A stretch of 64,000 nucleotides of DNA from Paramyrothecium sp. XJ0827 (taxonomy: Eukaryota > Ascomycota > Sordariomycetes > Hypocreales > Stachybotryaceae). Position 1 is the stretch's first letter. Every line of letters starts with the position of its first letter. Below the pieces are notes generated by a model. It searched no databases. It was not told where the DNA came from and was given only the letters and a program-made list of their open reading frames with translations. The DNA is taken from contig JAJFPB010000009.1 of NCBI GenBank assembly GCA_020881915.1, forward strand, positions 682,001 through 746,000. Direction: 5' to 3'. The translations under genes and the position numbers were made by a program. This document shows, piece by piece, positions 58,849 to 64,000 of the stretch.

Positions 58849-60964
58849 TTATCCATGGCGTCTATTTATGTTGCTATCCATTTCGTACACCTCCACTGGC
58901 CCAGACTGCCAGCCCACCCCTGGCTGCTGGTACTGTTGAGGCTGGCCCCCCCAACCGTGCGCCATCGGGGGCGGATGTGCTGGGAACCCGTTCACGGGCG
59001 AGCCTCGTTGTGACTGAGGCGAGACCGGGTACGGCATGGGAAAAGCGTGGCCCTGCTGCCCGTAAAAGTGATTTGGAGGCTGGTGACCGGCCACCGGGCT
59101 CACGAGGTCCTGGGGTACCTGTAGATGTGGCATTGGGGGCGCCGCAGCCATAACTGGCACAGTAGTGGGGAGCTCAGGTCTTACTGAGTCTGTGAGAGAC
59201 ATGTCAGAGACAGTTGTTGATCGACGGTTTGAAAAGACGGCATTGGCTGCTGGATTCGGCGATGTTGGTGTCGGCAACTCATTGTAGGAGGCTGACGTCG
59301 GTAACTCGGCCTTGAGTGTCTCCATATCCGCACGGCCCGTGCCTGGGCGAGAAACGATAGGATCAGGACCCGCCAACTCGGGCTTCCCAGTGTATTCTTG
59401 GAAGGCAGGCCCTGCTGGAGCGGACGGAATCTCCTCGCCCTTCGTGTTGCGGCGGCGCTTTCGTCGGACGAAAAAGATGATGCCTGCGACGATTAGAAGA
59501 AGTAGGAAAGCACCGAGAACTGCGGCTGCAATGATTGCTGTTCGATTGACACCGGACTCGCCAGAACTCTGATCCGCACTCCCTCCTTCGCTGTTGTCTG
59601 AGTTGGGATTCTCTTGGTTGCCATCACTGCCAGAGCTACCCGTCTCCTTCGGCGCTGAGGATCGAGATGCGGAGTTGGGGGAAGCTGTAGGTGCTGGAGC
59701 CCCCCCTTCTGTGGTTGATAGTTCTTCTGGCGGGACGCTCACTGATGCCACGACTTTGTTGTTGGCGGCGCTGCAGTAGTAGTCGAGGACCTCAATAGCC
59801 GAGGCTACGTCGGCCGTCGCGGTGCTGTCGCATTCATACTTGACATCGGAGGTCAAAGACGACGACACCTTGTCAAACATGCCCGACTTTAGACAAACGC
59901 AGGACGCTAACGCTTGGGGACCGGATGCGCAGAAAAAGTTGGTTTGCTAGGTCTTATGAGAATTGGGATTCGCAAACAATGGTAGACATCTAACAACAAC
60001 TTACGATGAGTACTGCTGACGACAAAGCGATCTGAGCGCATCCTCTCAGGGATTTAAACTGTGGCAGGGCCGTGATGTGGTAAGTCACTGCAATTAGTCA
60101 ATATGAAGCAATGATTGCGATCCGGTGAAGTAGCTGTATAGAACTTACTGTCGCCCGGTGGATTCTTAAGCGTTGGGAATGAGGTAGTGCCGTCGTTCAA
60201 CGCGCAATACCCTGCAAAGAAGTCTAAGGCATAAGAGGCATCCTCTGCATTCGAGCAAGTAGTCCTTGCGACGCTGCTAAGAGAAGACGTCACATCTTCT
60301 GCAACACCACCTTTGCCACAGACACAGGGCGCATAAAGACTTGCGTCAGGCGGACATCTATACCAGCCCTACGTACAACGCCATGTTAGTGATCATGTTC
60401 TGCGCTGCACATTCTGTTTCCCTTACCACACCATTTGCCACGGCATAAGAGAGTGCGGATTGTGCGCAAAACGGAAGAGTTGCTATTTCTGAGAGCTCCG
60501 TGATGAATGCGTTGACCTTGTGCTCCGGCGTGGAAAAGGTAATAGCGGAATCCTGATTGCAGTATTTCTTCAAAACCAAGGAGGCGCTCGATACATCGTC
60601 GGTGATGCTGGTAAATGAAGATGCCACGCAGCTGGATATGACTTCGACCGAGACTCGGGACGAGATGGAGTTAAAGTCGGCTGTGTGAGAGCACACGCAA
60701 GAGTGTAATTGCGTCTCTCCCTCACCGCACGCAGACGTGGACGCGGTGACGACATCGAGGCCATATCTAACGGCCGAGGCTGCACATGGTGCCTGCGCGA
60801 TCGAGTTAGCCAGATAAAAAGGGTTCATATCCAGCTACGAGGCCTCGTACCAGAGAAGAGAACAGCTTCAGGTCCGTCACGTAGACAAGATCTTGGGCAG
60901 TCACCAACGCGGTGAGCCGGATGGCGGCCAATAACGCCCAAGAAAACTGCGAATGGCCTTTCAT
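58849..60964 (-). CDS. single-pass membrane protein with three Cys-rich extracellular modules
   Basis: Not a family I can name. Five exons: 60964-60851, 60792-60427, 60368-60149, 60087-60005 and 59946-58849; 626 residues, all in phase. Signal peptide (core ALLAAIRLTALVTA), then three similar modules of roughly 75-85 residues, each with a leading Cys in an Ala/Ser-rich helix, a CVC pair (HSCVCSH, APCVCGK, ASCVCLK), one Cys about 25 residues on, and a closing YC. A Ser/Gly/Asn-rich stalk follows, then one membrane helix (TAIIAAAVLGAFLLLLIVAGIIFF), a basic stop-transfer RRKRRR, and a 200-residue Pro/Gln-rich cytoplasmic tail. The layout recalls fungal cell wall stress sensors (Wsc, Mid2), but the modules are not WSC or CFEM by pattern. 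Intact. Confidence 0.82.
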
Positions 60965-62466
60965 GGTGATTGCCTCCAGTCGCGTCTATGGAGCGAACGG
61001 AGGAAGAATGGTGACCAAAGGCCCTCCGAGGAAAGTTTTCCGAGAGAATTCACGATTGGGGTTCACGGAACAAAATCAACACTCCGAGAGCAGAATAGAA
61101 TTGTCAACTCCCCATCTTTTTACCCCCACTGCCAGGCAGGCACCCAAGGGCGGCTCTGCCATCTGCTTCGGCTCTTCACCTACGAAGCTAGGTATGAGCG
61201 CCATGCAGATATCCCGAGGCGCTTGGCTTGGCGCAGTGACGATGATTGCTCAAGTTGGCTGTGAGGCGTTCTGACCCCCTGGCGTTAGTGGTGAAGAACC
61301 CCTGGCAGCTGAGAGGCAGACCTGCATTAGCCCGCCCCAGGTAGTGTGGGTGATGGATTCACCAACGGCCGAGGGCTGAAGATGGAGTCTGGCAAGTCTG
61401 GGCATACTTGAGACTAAGAATTGTGTAAGTCATGGGGACCACAATGCTCGCTTCGCCCTTTGCCCGTTCAGTCCATTTCTCCACCAAATCCTGCTCACTC
61501 GATGTTTCCCCACAGCGGAATTGACAGGCAATCACGGCATGTGAGCCGGGCATGGGACATGCCAAAGACCTTTGCTTCGGAACTCGCTTGTTTGGCGCAG
61601 CATCCACCTTCAGCCGCTCAGGCCCCCAAGATGGGAAGAACAATGAATTACTCACTCTCGTAAGCCTCAGGGAAGGGTCCATTCAAAAATTTCCTTCGCA
61701 TTGCACCCGGGCGAAGTGGCTGAAGCACCATTCCTTTTTCTTGCATAGCATTTAGGCCAGGGCGACCATTCACGACAGGCGACGCTCGGGCTGCAGCCGA
61801 TCTTAAATGACAAGGTGAACGCCACAAAGACCGGCTCATGTACCGGTCAGGAGATTACCCCTGGCTAGTGAAGTTCAGCCAATTGATGGGGTGGTCCTTG
61901 GGCGAGAGTTTGTAGTGAGCACCCCAAAGAAGATATTAAGCTGTTGATTCCTTCTCTTTACCTTGCAAACATCGTATTTCGGTGCGAGGTACGAGTGATA
62001 CATCTACGAGCAGAAATCCCTGGTTCTCAATATTTCGGGGCAAATGTGACAAACAATCCGAGATTGGCAGAGCTGCTGTGGTCCTTTACTGCTCCTGAGA
62101 GGAACGCTCAGTACAAGGCATTGCCGAATTGTCTATCAGCAGATGATGACGATGTAATGAGCACTTGGGCACTTTCTGTGTGCCCTGCTTTGTGAGCACC
62201 GGTCTGGTGGTGAGCCGGCTAGCCTCTATAAAATATTGGCATATATTACTCTAGTTACACTAATGTTTCTGTATACATACATAACGAGATCAGACTTATC
62301 GCTCGTTTGTTCGTGCTTGCAGCTTCGCGAGCAAAAAATTGAACCTAGTCACCAATTTCACGACTTGCTGCGTATCAACGCTTCTAAACCCGCCAAACCA
62401 TGCTTCCAAGTGCCCATACAGAAATGTACAACACAGCTATGATTGAGGCTTACCCATAAATCAGCT
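60965..62466. other. intergenic region
   Basis: About 1.5 kb; short frames without motifs. Nothing supported. Confidence 0.5.
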
Positions 62467-63699
62467 TTATTGGCCCATGAAGCTGTTGAAAAACTCGGCA
62501 AACTTGGCGGCCCCGTCGTCGCTGCCAAACATCATCTCGCCGTTGCTGAGCGTCTCCGCTGCCTTTTCCTTTGCCCGCGCCACCATGTCGATCTCGAATT
62601 GCTCCAGGAGCGGATCAAGGGCGGCTTGGAAACCAGCATCAGGACGTTTTGCGATCTCATAGGCACCGGCAATGGCGCGACTCAGCAGCAGCGAATCCCA
62701 CATGGCCAAGTTGACACCCTCGCCCGCCCAGGGGCCCATCAGATGTGCCGCGTCCCCAACGAGTGTTGCGCCTGGTCTGTGTATCCAACTATCGCCGACG
62801 GGGAGACTATAAACTGGTCGGATGTCCGCAGCGGCTCCTGAGTTCTCTGCAGCCTCTTCTTCGCACGCCACGTCCACGAGCTCCTTCAGGGTTGAGCCCC
62901 ACGAACCCAGAAACGAGTCATCGTTCAACAACAAGTCTTTGGCAACCGTTGCCGGCTGCCGAGCCAACCCGGCTGTATCTGCGAAGTTCTCATCGTCGGT
63001 CGTGAGAATAATGTAGGCACGGATGGAGTCCTGCGGCCCTCGCTGGGCTAAGACGCCGTGGCGACCGCCCAATGCAGCAAAGGTTCCGGATCCAACAAAC
63101 TTTGATAAATGGGGATATTTTGCTGTCGCTTGGCGAATGCTGACAGTCAAGTTTTGCATACCGGAATATTCGGGTCTGACGGTCGTCAGGAGTTGCCTGA
63201 CTTTGGACCAGCTGCCGTCGGCGCCGACGACCAGATCAAAGGTTTCTTGTCCATGAGGCCCAAAATCGACTCTGAAGCCGCCCTGGTTGGAGTTAAGGCC
63301 ACTGACGGAGTGTACTTTTCGACCCCATTGAATGCTGTCGGCGGGAACGCTTGAGAGAAGGAGTTTGGACAGAGCATCACGAGATATCTCTGGTCGATTG
63401 CTATGCTCGCCATTGTCCTCGTAAACGATATTGCCGTCCTTGTCAGACACCCTCTGCGCTTCGGAGCAGTCGCCGGCAAGCTCAAGGAACTGATCAAAGA
63501 GCCCACAATCCTTAAGTGCTGCAAGGCCCGACTCTTCATGGAGGTCAAGCATCCCGCACAATCCAGAGAAATCCTCATCACTGGGTTTCTGGCGAAGCTC
63601 ATAAATCGTGAATGGTATGGATTTCCTGTGTAGGAGGACGCCAAGTGTCAAGCCCGCGGGGCCGCCACCGACGATAGCAATTCTGACATGAGAAGACAT
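62467..63699 (-). CDS. FAD-dependent monooxygenase (TetX/PHBH-like group A)
   Basis: Flavin hydroxylase that uses NAD(P)H and O2 on an aromatic or polyketide-like substrate. Single exon, 410 residues from the ATG at 63699. N-terminal FAD fold IAIVGGGPAGLTLGVLL with the terminal acidic residue in IYE; DG motif VVGADGSWSKVR; GD motif LVGDAAHLMGPWAGEGVNLA. The spacing is like TetX-type hydroxylases. The frame is open back to an ATG at 63798, but a TATAAAAGG box lies inside that extension, so the shorter start is chosen. No neighbouring biosynthetic genes are visible within the window. Confidence 0.9.
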   Translation of the reverse strand: MSSHVRIAIVGGGPAGLTLGVLLHRKSIPFTIYELRQKPSDEDFSGLCGMLDLHEESGLAALKDCGLFDQFLELAGDCSEAQRVSDKDGNIVYEDNGEHSNRPEISRDALSKLLLSSVPADSIQWGRKVHSVSGLNSNQGGFRVDFGPHGQETFDLVVGADGSWSKVRQLLTTVRPEYSGMQNLTVSIRQATAKYPHLSKFVGSGTFAALGGRHGVLAQRGPQDSIRAYIILTTDDENFADTAGLARQPATVAKDLLLNDDSFLGSWGSTLKELVDVACEEEAAENSGAAADIRPVYSLPVGDSWIHRPGATLVGDAAHLMGPWAGEGVNLAMWDSLLLSRAIAGAYEIAKRPDAGFQAALDPLLEQFEIDMVARAKEKAAETLSNGEMMFGSDDGAAKFAEFFNSFMGQ

Positions 63700-64000
63700 A
63701 ATTGCATTGAGAGCTTCAAAAATTAACCTAAAAACTAACCCACGAAGCAATGGCCAGTTATGAATTTGTGGTACAGAAATGCTCCTTTTATACTTCATTG
63801 CCGACTGACTACATCACCAGTCTGCCATCGGAGCCGAAGCTAATGAACTGGCCCGAAAGGGGACACGACCTCCTAGTCTTGCCCGAATCGGTCGCGAACG
63901 CTTACAGCCCGGTCACCTAAAAGACGTTTCAAGACCGACTTCGAGACTCCGTGACCGACATCTTCGCTTGGATAGGCGACAGACTACCTGTGTCGCCCAG
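63700..64000. other. FMO promoter and right window edge
   Basis: Contains the TATA box at 63784-63792. Nothing else recognised. Confidence 0.4.
63784..63792 (-). promoter_or_regulatory. TATA box of the FAD monooxygenase gene
   Basis: TATAAAAGG on the minus strand, about 90 nt upstream of the ATG at 63699. It overlaps the upstream in-frame ATG extension and so argues against that start. Confidence 0.5.

Noticed and set aside
63700..63798. 33-residue N-terminal extension of the FAD monooxygenase
   Set aside because: The extension contains the TATAAAAGG box and precedes the usual family start at the FAD-binding strand.

Overview
The window is nuclear DNA of a filamentous ascomycete (Pezizomycotina, probably a Sordariomycete). 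Genes carry short introns (about 50-140 nt) with GTRNGT donors, CTAAC/CTGAC branch points and YAG acceptors. The repertoire is typical of such fungi: CBM1-bearing xylanase and cellobiose dehydrogenase, HET and NACHT-ankyrin proteins, Zn2Cys6 regulator, P450, FAD monooxygenase. I rebuilt intron-exon structures by hand from splice signals, reading-frame closure and family motifs. No tRNA, rRNA or CRISPR array was recognised.

Layout. 1-2055 (minus): NACHT-ankyrin NLR-like gene cut by the left edge, followed by a MITE-like inverted repeat. 3480-4131 (plus): guanylate kinase. 5554-6428 (minus): a secreted YcaC-type isochorismatase-fold hydrolase. 8023-10425 (minus): ferric reductase with a His-rich ectodomain. 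11199-19698: a possible functional group made of a cysteine synthase-rhodanese fusion (minus), a divergent ATP-grasp amino-acid/peptide ligase (plus) and a POT peptide transporter (plus). 21387-27303: a plant cell wall section with GH11 xylanase-CBM1, a broken phosphomannose isomerase pseudogene and cellobiose dehydrogenase-CBM1. 28942-31342: Artemis/SNM1-type repair nuclease. 32030-33247: NADP-type zinc alcohol dehydrogenase.

33862-45198 is the accessory part. It holds gene-like relics, a HET protein with WW-like modules, a Zn2Cys6 regulator, an epoxide hydrolase and a divergent short-chain dehydrogenase that share a promoter with a CRE palindrome and a perfect hairpin, and a decayed ORF with stops explicable by C-to-T change. 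46661-60964 returns to core genes: a P450, the DEAD-box helicase Mak5, the nuclear-basket protein Mlp1/TPR, and a single-pass membrane protein with three Cys-rich extracellular modules. 62467-63699 is a TetX-like FAD monooxygenase.

The best candidates for something undescribed are the cysteine synthase-rhodanese / ATP-grasp ligase / POT transporter neighbourhood (amino-acid synthesis, ligation and transport genes side by side) and the triplicated Cys-rich membrane protein. Functions beyond family level are inference; no homology search was possible.
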